Part shown: positions 1 through 6,293 of the stretch, in pieces | Layout of the letters: each line of letters starts with the position of its first letter | How positions within the stretch are numbered: the first letter of the stretch is position 1 | Origin: Christensenella sp. UBA7707 | Lineage (GTDB): Bacteria; Bacillota; Clostridia; Christensenellales; CAG-138 | NCBI GenBank assembly: GCA_002482435.1 | Contig: DLFZ01000217.1 | Span: forward strand, 8,300 to 15,982 | Reading direction: 5' to 3' | DNA length: 7,683 nucleotides | Position numbers and translations under genes: made by a program | The notes under the pieces: generated by a model | Told to the model about the DNA's origin: nothing | Databases searched by the model: none | The model's input: only the letters and a program-made list of their open reading frames with translations

Positions 1-324
1 TTCCACGCGCGGCGCCGTTTTTTCAAACAATGCCGGATCGGGCAGGAAAAAGCCGTTCTCATCCGCCAGTCCGCTTTGCTTTCCGATGTCGCTCACCGGC
101 CCCCATTTTACGTGATCCCACTCAGCGTTGATCGTGGCGTGCATGCCAAAGCATACCTTTTTATTGCAGCAAAGCCGCTCAGCCGCGTCGCTTAAGAAAG
201 CGCCCGGCGCCATTACCGATACGTTTTTGATAAAACCCGCGCGTATCACCCGCGCGATGGCCGCGTTTGCGCTTAGGCTGCTTCCCGCGTCGTCCGCGCG
301 GGTGATGAAGCGAACGTCCTTCAT
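1..324 (-). CDS. ChbG/YdjC-family carbohydrate deacetylase (partial, 3' end outside window)
   Basis: The first 108 codons of this gene are visible, starting at ATG 324-322 and open through the left edge. The N-terminus matches the ChbG/YdjC fold: a short beta strand leads into A-D11-D12-A-G, followed by Asn20, a G-F-I-K-N-V-S-V-M stretch at 30-38 and G-M-H62-A-T-I-N. In the family the Asp of the DD pair and this His bind the catalytic metal; the second metal-binding His lies beyond the edge. Characterised members remove N-acetyl groups from chitooligosaccharides, but many clostridial homologues sit in beta-glycoside loci with unknown substrates. The start overlaps the GH3 stop codon as ATGA (324-321), implying translational coupling. 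An AAGGAG motif lies inside the GH3 3' end (336-341), 11 bases upstream. There is no signal peptide, so it is probably cytoplasmic. Family assignment is fairly secure; substrate is not. Confidence 0.85.
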   Translation of the reverse strand, partial: MKDVRFITRADDAGSSLSANAAIARVIRAGFIKNVSVMAPGAFLSDAAERLCCNKKVCFGMHATINAEWDHVKWGPVSDIGKQSGLADENGFFLPDPALFEKTAPRVE

Positions 325-2750
325 GCGTCTTTTTGCTCCTTTTTGCTTTTGTTGAAAAAGAAATTCTTTACAACCTTCGCCGCACCGCGAAGCGGGCGGC
401 AATTCATAACAAGAAGAAGCCCGTCCAATATTTCATAGCTCAAAGCGCCTTTCGTGCCGCTTACCAAAGAGAAAATCGGCAGATAAGGCGCCTGCCCTTC
501 GAGCATAGCGCTAAGGTCCTGTTCGCCCTCCGGCGGCGGAGCGCCAAGTGCGATCTTTCGCACGAGCGCGTTGATCTTTTTGCCCGTCCAGGTAGCGGAA
601 ATTTCTTGAAGCGTGGAGTTGCGCGTGAAAGGCCGCATGCTGTGACGTGGGAGCGGGCGGCCCAAAACTGCCGCAAAGCTTTCGTCCGACACGCTTTGGA
701 TGCGCTTCGGATCGTAGTATTCGGGCGCGGCCTTTTTAAAATCGGGCAGCGGCGCGTCGGGGTGGGTTGCGGCAAGCTCCACGCTGCCTGTTAAGCGCAC
801 GTCGCGCGAGGAAGCGCCAACGCGAAGCTCATACGCACCGCCCAACACCTGCCAGCCGTGTAGAAGCGGGTTGTAAAACGAAAACGCTCTTTCCCCAAGC
901 GTAAGCTCCAATCGCTTTTGCTCGCCCGGCTGCAAGAAAACCTTTTCAAACGCGCGAAGCTCCTGCACGGGGTGAAACACCACGCTTTTAGGCGGCGCAA
1001 CATACACCTGGACGGTTTCAAAAGCGGCATGTGCGCCGATGTTTTTCAGGGTAAAGCAAAGCTTTGCTTCTGTGGGGCCGCTGCGTGAAACGCTGAGCCC
1101 CTCATATAAAAATTCCGTGTAGCTCAGGCCGTGCCCGAACGGGAACAGCACGGGTATTTTTGCGCTGTCGTAATAACGGTAGCCCACAAACAAGCTCTCC
1201 CGGTAAAGCGCAACGTGCTCTTCGCCGAAATAAGGGAAGCACGGCGTGTCGGAAAGCTTAAGAGGAAAGGTTTCCGCAAGCCTGCCGTCGGGCGATACGC
1301 GGCCAAAAAGCACGTCCGCCACGGCGGCGGCGCCTGCCTGACCGGGCAGGTAGCAAAAAAGCACCGCGCTCACGCTTTCGATCCACGGCATTTCAAGCGG
1401 CCCCGCCGCAAAAAGCACGACCACGGTGTTGGGGTTTTCGGCGGCTACGCGCGCGATCAGTTCGTTTTGCGTTTCCGGAAGCCGCAGGTGCGGCCTGTCG
1501 TAGCCCTCGCATTCCCAAGAAGCGGGTGTTCCCGCGAAAACAACCGCCGCGCTTTTGCTGCGCGCGGCCTCCGCAGCCTCGGCCAGCGCACCGCTTTCGG
1601 CCTCGCCGCTTTGCGCGTTGTAAACGGGGAGAAACGTAAAATCCTTAGAGGCGGTTTCAAGCTCGCCTAAAAATGTGGAGACGCGCTCGGCCTTTACGTT
1701 TGCCGAGCCGCCGCCCTGAAAGCGCGGCGTGTGCGCGTATTCGCCCAATACGGCGAGTTGTTCGCCGCTTGCAAGCGGTAGAAGCCCGCCCTCGTTTTTC
1801 AAAAGCACCATCGAACGCGCCGCAATGCGGCGTGCTCTCTCGTGCCGCGCCTCGGACGTTTCGGGCGTATGAGGTATATTTTTTGCCGCACGCGCCTTTT
1901 TCGCAAGCGCCAGCACGCGGCGTGCGCTCTCGTCAAGAAAGCTTTCAGGGAGCGCGCCCTCTGTTACCGCTTTGGTCAAGACGCGGTCGTTGAGCCCCTC
2001 GTTGCCGGGCATCTCCAAATCAAGACCGGCCTTAAGGCCCGCACGCCGATCGCACACTGCGCCCCAATCGCTCATGACAAGGCCGTCAAAGCCCCATTCG
2101 TTTCGCAGAATATCGCGGAACAGCGTGGGGTTTTCGCTGCAATATTCGCCGTCAACCTTGTTGTAGGCACACATCACCGCCCACGGCTGCGCCTTTTTAA
2201 CGACCGTTTCAAACGGCGCGAGGTACAGCTCGCGGCGCGCGCGCTCGTCCGCCACGCTGCTGGAGCAAAGGCGCGCCTTTTCCTGGTTGTTGAGCGCGAA
2301 ATGCTTGAGCGTAGCGCCCACGCCCGCGTCCTGTAAGCCCTTCACGTATGCCGCGCCAAGCTCACCCGCAACGAGCGGATCCTCTGAAAAATACTCAAAA
2401 TTTCTGCCGCAAAGCGGGCTTCGCTTGAGGTTTACGCCCGGCCCCAAAAGAAGGTCCACCCCGTTCTCACGCGATTCCTCCGCGAGCGCGCTGCCAAATT
2501 CATAGAGAAGCTCCCTGTCAAACGAACACGCGGCGAGAGAAATGGCGGGGAAGGCCGTTGAGGGCCGCGCGTGCTCTTTTTTATCGTCCCCCACGTCCAC
2601 GCAGCGAAGCCCGCACGGCCCGTCCGACATACGCACATAACCCGTGCCGAGCCTTTCGATTTCCTCGGTGTTCCACGCGTCACGGCCGGAAAGGAGCGAG
2701 GCCTTTTCCTCAAGCGTGAGGGTTTTTATGGTTTCCAGTAGCTTGTCCAC
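321..2750 (-). CDS. Glycoside hydrolase family 3 beta-glycosidase (beta-glucosidase-like)
   Basis: A cytoplasmic GH3 enzyme of 809 residues that should release terminal beta-linked sugars (glucose most often in this subfamily; xylose or others possible). Domains in order: a TIM-barrel (about 30-285), an alpha/beta sandwich (about 310-540), a fibronectin-III-like domain (about 570-645) and a C-terminal tail (about 690-809) typical of clostridial members. Visible motifs: substrate-binding S-D43-G-P, R116-N-F-E-Y-F-S-E-D-P, K149-H150, and nucleophile D228 in G-L-V-M-S-D-W-G-A. The C-E415-G-Y-D-R motif supplies a likely acid/base Glu, and the VGYRYYD and FPFGHGLSY signatures follow. I chose GTG 2750-2748 because GGGAGGA lies just upstream (2754-2760) and the protein then begins MDKLLETIKTLTLEEKASLL, as homologues do. 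ATG 2771, overlapping the upstream stop as ATGA, would add seven residues but has a poor binding site. No signal peptide is seen. It is the second gene of the minus-strand operon. Confidence 0.95.
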   Translation of the reverse strand: MDKLLETIKTLTLEEKASLLSGRDAWNTEEIERLGTGYVRMSDGPCGLRCVDVGDDKKEHARPSTAFPAISLAACSFDRELLYEFGSALAEESRENGVDLLLGPGVNLKRSPLCGRNFEYFSEDPLVAGELGAAYVKGLQDAGVGATLKHFALNNQEKARLCSSSVADERARRELYLAPFETVVKKAQPWAVMCAYNKVDGEYCSENPTLFRDILRNEWGFDGLVMSDWGAVCDRRAGLKAGLDLEMPGNEGLNDRVLTKAVTEGALPESFLDESARRVLALAKKARAAKNIPHTPETSEARHERARRIAARSMVLLKNEGGLLPLASGEQLAVLGEYAHTPRFQGGGSANVKAERVSTFLGELETASKDFTFLPVYNAQSGEAESGALAEAAEAARSKSAAVVFAGTPASWECEGYDRPHLRLPETQNELIARVAAENPNTVVVLFAAGPLEMPWIESVSAVLFCYLPGQAGAAAVADVLFGRVSPDGRLAETFPLKLSDTPCFPYFGEEHVALYRESLFVGYRYYDSAKIPVLFPFGHGLSYTEFLYEGLSVSRSGPTEAKLCFTLKNIGAHAAFETVQVYVAPPKSVVFHPVQELRAFEKVFLQPGEQKRLELTLGERAFSFYNPLLHGWQVLGGAYELRVGASSRDVRLTGSVELAATHPDAPLPDFKKAAPEYYDPKRIQSVSDESFAAVLGRPLPRHSMRPFTRNSTLQEISATWTGKKINALVRKIALGAPPPEGEQDLSAMLEGQAPYLPIFSLVSGTKGALSYEILDGLLLVMNCRPLRGAAKVVKNFFFNKSKKEQKDA

Positions 2751-2753
2751 AGT

Positions 2754-2760
2754 TCCTCCC
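2754..2760 (-). promoter_or_regulatory. Ribosome binding site deciding the GTG start of the GH3 gene
   Basis: The minus strand reads GGGAGGAACT followed by GTG (2750-2748). GGAGG is a near-perfect anti-16S match with a short four-base spacer. The spacer is the same length as that of the upstream fusion gene, so the geometry appears normal for this genome. It supports GTG 2750 over ATG 2771 as the translation start. Confidence 0.7.
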
Positions 2761-2767
2761 AAAGGGG

Positions 2768-4516
2768 TCATTCTACCATTTCCCGAAGCGCGCGGTACTC
2801 GCCGGGAGGCATCCCCATAATTTTTTTAAAGTTTGCGATGAAGTAGCTTTGGCTCGAAAAGCCGTAGAGCATGGCGATCTCGGCCATGGAATATTCCGCG
2901 CGCTGCACGAAGTATACGGATTCCTTGATTTTTCGCTCGGTTGCGTACGCGCTTACGGTCTTGCCGGTTTCCTGACGGAAACGGCGGCTCAAATAGTTCG
3001 GATGCACGTTTGCGTAGGCCGCGATGTCTGAAAGGTTCAGGTGCGTATCCAAATGCGTGTCGATGTAGTGGAGCGCCCTTCGGATGGGTGCGGTATATTC
3101 GCGGCTCTGCTTTTGGCGCACGAGGCGGATGAACTGCAAAAGCAGCGTCGTTTCATATTCGAGCACGATTTCGCGGCTTTTGAGCGTTTCGATGTGGCGG
3201 ATCACCGCGTCGCTCAACGCAAACGCCTCTTCGGGCGGTACGCCCGATTGTATGGCGGCGCGCGCAAGGAACGTGCAGGAGCAGATGATCGAGTTTTTGG
3301 CCGAGCGCAGCGGGTCGGAGGCGAGCACGGCTTTATCGCCCGTGCTGCGGATGATGCCCATCAGCCGTAGCGACTCCTTCTCGTCGCCCTGCATCACCGC
3401 CTTCACAAGTTGCTGCTCGAGCGCAAACGGCGTATGGCGGAACATGCTCGCACGATCCTGATAGATGGTTTCATAATACTGGCCCGGCGCCTCCGGCAGG
3501 GTTTGCGGCGCGCTTTGCACAGCTTGGGGCGGCGTGCCCGCGGGGGATTCCCCATCGGGCTTTGCAAATACGGGAAGTACGGCTTCCGGCCCGTTCAAGG
3601 TTTTTAAAAGCCATTGGGCCGCCATGGGAAACCAACTTGAGGCCGGTTCGGGCGCTTCGCTTCCCGTAACGGGCTGCGCGAGCGAAAGCCCGTGCGTGCC
3701 GCTTCCGAACATATGAAGCTCCGCGCCACGCCCCATGCGATACATGGCCTGCGCAAAATCAAGCGAATCGCTTGCGGGAACGATGTCGTCGGTTGCGGTC
3801 GTCCATAAAAAGGCGGGCGGCGTGTTTTTTGAAACGAGTTCCGCCGCGCTGTACGCGCGAAGTTCCGCCGCGTTTGGGCGAAGCGAGCCGAGCGTACAAA
3901 GGTAAACGATGGCGGCGTTATCGAGCCAAAGCTCGCCGTTTTGCGCAAAAACGGCTTCCTCAAAGCCCTGAGGCAGGTCGGCGCGCTCGCCAAGCATCTT
4001 CTTAAGAAACGTTTCCCTTTGAGCGGCGGGTATGCCGGTAGGCGACGGGCGCGCGGGCGTGGGAAGCTTTAAAAGCGCGTAGCACAAAACCCCCGCATTT
4101 GGACGCAACAGCGCGGAAGGTTTTTTGAGCGGCGCGGTAAATGCTTCGTCGTTCCAGCGCGTCATCATCATGGCGGCAAGGTGCCCGCCGGCGGAAAAGC
4201 CGCAAACGGCGATGCGGTTTGGGTCGATGTGCCACGCGGCCGCGTTTTCGCGCAGCGTCGCGAGCGCCTCAAACCCTTCCAGAATGGGGCGGGGCATGCG
4301 TGAGTGCTTGCCCACGGAATAATGAAGTACGAACGCCTGAAACCCCATGGCGGCAAACGCGAGCGCAACGGGCTCGCCTTCGTGCTCGCTTAAAAAAAGG
4401 TACGCGCCGCCGGGGAAAATGAGTACTGCGGGGCGCGGCGCACCGCCGGGCGCGTCGGCCGCGTAAGCGGTAAGGTATGCGTTGTTGTCGGACAAAAAGA
4501 TCTTTTGGCAGAACAT
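2768..4516 (-). CDS. Fusion protein: N-terminal alpha/beta-hydrolase (acetylesterase-like) plus C-terminal AraC-type regulator
   Basis: One uninterrupted 582-residue frame joins two complete modules. Residues 1-309 form an alpha/beta-hydrolase of the Aes/BD-FAE (carbohydrate esterase) type. It has an oxyanion motif F-P-G36-G37-A-Y, nucleophile S108 in G-F-S-A-G-G, the acid Asp at D243 or D244 in T-A-T-D-D-I-V-P, and H275 in G-T-H-G-L-S-L-A, so the triad looks intact. Residues 310-345 are a Pro/Ala-rich linker. Residues 350-465 resemble the helical accessory domain of YSIRK-type AraC regulators (the A-V-M-Q-G-D stretch, then A-R-A-A-I-Q-S-G-V with a following L-S-D). Residues 475-578 are the double helix-turn-helix: N-L-S-D-I-A-A-Y-A-N-V-H-P-N-Y-L-S-R-R-F, then S-M-A-E-I-A and Y-G-F-S-S-Q-S-Y-F, ending in G-M-P-P-G-E-Y-R. 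ATG 4516 follows GGAGG (4521-4525); ATG 4558 lacks a site. It probably regulates both divergent operons in response to a ligand of the hydrolase domain (inference). The domain calls are firm; the role of the fusion is not. Confidence 0.9.
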   Translation of the reverse strand: MFCQKIFLSDNNAYLTAYAADAPGGAPRPAVLIFPGGAYLFLSEHEGEPVALAFAAMGFQAFVLHYSVGKHSRMPRPILEGFEALATLRENAAAWHIDPNRIAVCGFSAGGHLAAMMMTRWNDEAFTAPLKKPSALLRPNAGVLCYALLKLPTPARPSPTGIPAAQRETFLKKMLGERADLPQGFEEAVFAQNGELWLDNAAIVYLCTLGSLRPNAAELRAYSAAELVSKNTPPAFLWTTATDDIVPASDSLDFAQAMYRMGRGAELHMFGSGTHGLSLAQPVTGSEAPEPASSWFPMAAQWLLKTLNGPEAVLPVFAKPDGESPAGTPPQAVQSAPQTLPEAPGQYYETIYQDRASMFRHTPFALEQQLVKAVMQGDEKESLRLMGIIRSTGDKAVLASDPLRSAKNSIICSCTFLARAAIQSGVPPEEAFALSDAVIRHIETLKSREIVLEYETTLLLQFIRLVRQKQSREYTAPIRRALHYIDTHLDTHLNLSDIAAYANVHPNYLSRRFRQETGKTVSAYATERKIKESVYFVQRAEYSMAEIAMLYGFSSQSYFIANFKKIMGMPPGEYRALREMVE

Positions 4517-4520
4517 AATG

Positions 4521-4525
4521 CCTCC
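4521..4525 (-). promoter_or_regulatory. Ribosome binding site of the esterase-AraC fusion gene
   Basis: GGAGG on the minus strand lies four bases before ATG 4516-4514. It sets the start there rather than at ATG 4558, whose upstream sequence has no comparable purine-rich match and whose extra 14 residues do not resemble the hydrolase N-terminus. Confidence 0.75.
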
Positions 4526-4615
4526 GTTGGCGGCAGACGCCCGAAAAGCAAAAACCAAAGCGTTCGATCGGCGCTTTTGCTATCAGAATACTGCGCATGC
4601 CGCAATTTTGTATAT

Positions 4616-4646
4616 AAATATTATAATATTGATACAAATATTATAA
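4616..4646. repeat. Direct-repeat pair A: AAATATTATAA twice, 20 bp apart (candidate operator)
   Basis: AAATATTATAA occurs at 4616-4626 and identically at 4636-4646, so both copies sit on the same face of the helix, about two turns apart. AraC-family proteins typically bind tandem half-sites spaced about 20-21 bp, and the neighbouring gene encodes such a protein. The distal copy covers the TATAAT of the leftward promoter, which fits autoregulation. The sequence is AT-only, so part of the similarity may simply reflect promoter composition. It also contains a perfect palindrome at 4617-4630. Confidence 0.45.
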
Positions 4647-4668
4647 CTGCGTTTGTTTGCGGCGGCAA
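4640..4668 (-). promoter_or_regulatory. Sigma-A-type promoter for the leftward esterase-AraC/GH3/ChbG operon
   Basis: The minus strand has TTGCCG (4668-4663) as a -35 element (4 of 6 to consensus), a 17-base spacer, and a perfect TATAAT (4645-4640) as the -10. Transcription would start near 4633, giving a leader of about 115 bases before ATG 4516. The -10 lies inside one copy of the AAATATTATAA direct repeat, so a protein bound there could repress the promoter (inference). A second, weaker minus-strand pair, TTGTAT-N17-TATACA (4637-4609), overlaps it downstream. Confidence 0.55.
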
Positions 4669-4713
4669 CCGAGTGGAGCAGGCATATGCAGGGAAATGAA
4701 ACTTTTAACGCTC

Positions 4714-4729
4714 GCAACGCCGCAACGCC
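4714..4729. repeat. Tandem 8-bp repeat GCAACGCC x2
   Basis: GCAACGCC at 4714-4721 is followed directly by GCAACGCC at 4722-4729. The inner CGCCGCAA (4718-4725) is the reverse complement of TTGCGGCG at 4657-4664, so the region could pair with the upstream GC-rich patch across about 50 bases. Function is unknown; it may be part of an operator or simply a slippage duplication. Confidence 0.5.
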
Positions 4730-4749
4730 GTTTGTTTGAAAAAAGAGGA

Positions 4750-4789
4750 GAAGTAAAAATATTTGCAAAGAAGTAAAAATTCTGCAATA
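4750..4789. repeat. Direct-repeat pair B: GAAGTAAAAAT twice, 20 bp apart (candidate activator site)
   Basis: GAAGTAAAAAT occurs at 4750-4760 and at 4770-4780 with no mismatch. Each copy is followed by a TGCAA block (4764-4768 and 4783-4787), giving two near-identical units of about 20 bp in tandem. This is the spacing and orientation expected of half-sites for an AraC-type activator. It lies upstream of the transporter gene, ending about 90 bases before its ATG, and would abut the -35 region of a promoter with -10 TATGAA (4814-4819). Assignment to the neighbouring regulator is inference. Confidence 0.55.
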
Positions 4790-4790
4790 C

Positions 4791-4819
4791 GGCTTCGCCG
4801 TCATCCTGTAAGGTATGAA
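4791..4819 (+). promoter_or_regulatory. Possible activator-dependent promoter for the transporter operon
   Basis: A TATGAA -10 (4814-4819) with a 17-base spacer to a non-consensus -35 position (4791-4796) lies immediately after repeat pair B. A poor -35 next to an activator site is the usual class II AraC arrangement. An alternative -10, TATATT at 4855-4860, also lacks a good -35 and would leave a leader of only about 14 bases. Neither is strong, so the true start site is uncertain. Confidence 0.3.
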
Positions 4820-4880
4820 TAATCACATTTTCTGTTCCGTTTTGACGCACCTCTTATATTCAGGAAAGCGAGAGAAGCAT

Positions 4881-6281
4881 ATGTCCAAAGAAAAACAGAG
4901 CAAAAACTATCAAACAACATGGGGCGAACGGATGTCGTTCGGGGTGTACGGCATCGGCATGAACATTTTCTTCGTGCTGATCGGCTCGTTTCTGCAGCAG
5001 TACTATTTGGTGGAAGCCGCAGTACCCGCGGGTATTGTTGCGGCGGTGTTTCTCGTTGTGAAAATATGGGATGCGATCAACGACCCGATGTTTGGCGTGA
5101 TCGTGGACAAATCCCGCATGAAAGCGGGAAAATATGTGCCGTGGATGCGCGTTGCGTCGGTGTTTTTGCCCGTGGTGGCAACGGCGCTGTTTTTCGTGCC
5201 GCTTGAGGTTTCCGTAACGGGCAAGGCCATTTTCCTGCTGTTTGGCTACATGCTCTACGACGTCGCCTCCACCATGACGGAGGTGCCGTACTTTGCGCTC
5301 ACCACCGCCATGACCGATAACCCCACCGAGCGCTCGCAGATCATCAGCACCTCCAAGCTCGTTTCTACCATCCCCGCGTTTGTGGTGCTGTTCATCCCGA
5401 GCATGTATCAGTCCATCGGCTGGAAGCCGACGGTCGCCATCTTCTCCGCGTTTGCGCTTCTCACCATGCTGCCCGGTTCGTTTAAGTTCAAGGAGCGTTA
5501 CCGCGTGCAGGAGGATAAGCCGCCCAAGGTCAAGGAGCTTCTCGCGTACGTGCGCAAAAACAAGTATCTTCTTATTTTCTTCAGCTCCGCCATCGTGTAC
5601 GGCCTTTCCAACACCGTGGGCACGGTTGGAAACCTGTTTGCCATTTACAACCTTGGCGGCGACAGCATGATCACCCCCATTCTTCTGATCAGCTTCATCC
5701 CCGGCCTTCTTTCGATTTTCATCGTGAAGGGGCTTCTCAACCGCATGGATAAAATGCGAATCCTCGTGCTTTCCAACCTCGTAACCATTGTTTCATCGGT
5801 GCTGATGTATATAACGGGTTACGAAAACTTCCTCGTTTTTGCGCTTCTTAACGCGGTGCGCGGCTTCTCCTCGGGCGCGAACACCATGATGTATTTCCTC
5901 TTTACGCCGGACTTTGCCGAGTACGGCACCTATGTAACGGGCCTGCACGCGGAAGGCTCCGCGTTTGCCATTCAATCCTTCTCCTCCAAGGTGATCGGCG
6001 CGCTCTCAAGCGCCATTACGCTGCTTTTGATGAGCCTGTTCGGCTTCATTTCGGGGTCGGATACGCAAACGGAGGTGGCGAAAACCGGCCTTTGGCTTTT
6101 GTACTCGGTGATTCCTATCATCGGCGCGATCGGCCAGGTCGTGATTTTACAGCTGTTCTACAAGCTGCGCGACCGCGACGTGCTCGTGATGAGCCAGGCG
6201 AACCATGGGGAAATTACGCTCGATGAATCCGAACAGCTGCTAGAAGGGCGCTACAAGGCGTTCCGCGCGCAGCAGGAATAA
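4881..6281 (+). CDS. GPH-family (MelB-like, MFS_2) sugar:cation symporter
   Basis: An inner-membrane transporter of 466 residues that should import oligosaccharides or glycosides with Na+ or H+. About twelve hydrophobic segments are visible (roughly 20-40, 48-70, 88-108, 114-140, 160-178, 183-200, 230-250, 262-285, 293-313, 318-342, 365-390, 403-428), the normal length for the family. The signature K-I-W-D64-A-I-N-D68-P-M-F-G-V-I-V-D is present; these two Asp residues align with the Na+-binding pair D55/D59 of E. coli MelB. The later family block P-D-F-A-E-Y-G-T-Y-V-T-G-L-H-A-E-G (343-359) is also intact. ATG 4881 is preferred over ATG 4815 because homologues begin shortly before the W-G-E-R-M-S-F-G motif, although its ribosome binding site (GAGAAG) is weak. 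It is first in the plus-strand operon; the SGNH esterase gene begins 12 bases later. The substrate cannot be read from sequence; the GH3 partner suggests a beta-glycoside. Confidence 0.93.
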   Translation: MSKEKQSKNYQTTWGERMSFGVYGIGMNIFFVLIGSFLQQYYLVEAAVPAGIVAAVFLVVKIWDAINDPMFGVIVDKSRMKAGKYVPWMRVASVFLPVVATALFFVPLEVSVTGKAIFLLFGYMLYDVASTMTEVPYFALTTAMTDNPTERSQIISTSKLVSTIPAFVVLFIPSMYQSIGWKPTVAIFSAFALLTMLPGSFKFKERYRVQEDKPPKVKELLAYVRKNKYLLIFFSSAIVYGLSNTVGTVGNLFAIYNLGGDSMITPILLISFIPGLLSIFIVKGLLNRMDKMRILVLSNLVTIVSSVLMYITGYENFLVFALLNAVRGFSSGANTMMYFLFTPDFAEYGTYVTGLHAEGSAFAIQSFSSKVIGALSSAITLLLMSLFGFISGSDTQTEVAKTGLWLLYSVIPIIGAIGQVVILQLFYKLRDRDVLVMSQANHGEITLDESEQLLEGRYKAFRAQQE

Positions 6282-6293
6282 GGGGAAACGCTT

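Larger units (their letters stand above)
4517..4880. promoter_or_regulatory. Divergent regulatory region between the two operons
   Basis: This 364-base gap is clearly more AT-rich than the flanking genes, and I see no gene in it. Short open frames here lack ribosome binding sites and protein-like composition. It must carry the promoters for both the leftward fusion-gene operon and the rightward transporter operon. It holds two pairs of 11-bp direct repeats with 20-bp periodicity, a 14-bp AT palindrome (4617-4630), a tandem 8-bp repeat, and a CGTTTGTTTG motif present twice (4650-4659 and 4729-4738). A small ACGGC-TTC-GCCGT dyad lies at 4789-4801. I searched by eye for a catabolite-repression cre box and found none. 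Confidence 0.8.

Noticed and set aside
1131..1670. 179-codon plus-strand open frame inside the GH3 gene
   Set aside because: It is antisense to a strongly recognisable GH3 coding region. Its protein is Arg/Lys-rich and low in ordinary motifs, as expected from a shadow frame in GC-rich DNA.
1842..2336. 164-codon plus-strand open frame inside the GH3 gene
   Set aside because: Antisense to the catalytic domain containing the SDW nucleophile motif; no ribosome binding site or recognisable domain.
3430..3500. Separate internal start for a stand-alone AraC protein (Met358 of the fusion)
   Set aside because: Upstream of that ATG there is only a weak purine stretch, and the frame is continuous with the hydrolase. 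Starting there would also cut off part of the accessory domain. Minor internal initiation cannot be excluded.
3604..3993. 129-codon minus-strand open frame overlapping the hydrolase domain in another frame
   Set aside because: The main frame carries the hydrolase Asp and His motifs across the same bases; this one has no motif or start signal.
4617..4630. 14-bp perfect palindrome AATATTATAATATT as a dimer operator
   Set aside because: It is AT-only and arises from overlapping TATAAT/ATTATA promoter-like sequence. The 20-bp direct repeat that includes it is the better-supported reading.
4789..4801. ACGGC-TTC-GCCGT hairpin as a terminator
   Set aside because: The stem is only five base pairs with a three-base loop and no T-rich tail on either strand; it overlaps the candidate promoter of the transporter operon.
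4583..4850. Short minus-strand open frames in the divergent intergenic region
   Set aside because: They lack ribosome binding sites, overlap the candidate promoters and direct repeats, and show no protein-like composition.
4842..4860. TTGACG plus TATATT as a promoter for the transporter gene
   Set aside because: The two hexamers are only seven bases apart, far from the 16-18 needed, so they cannot work as a -35/-10 pair.
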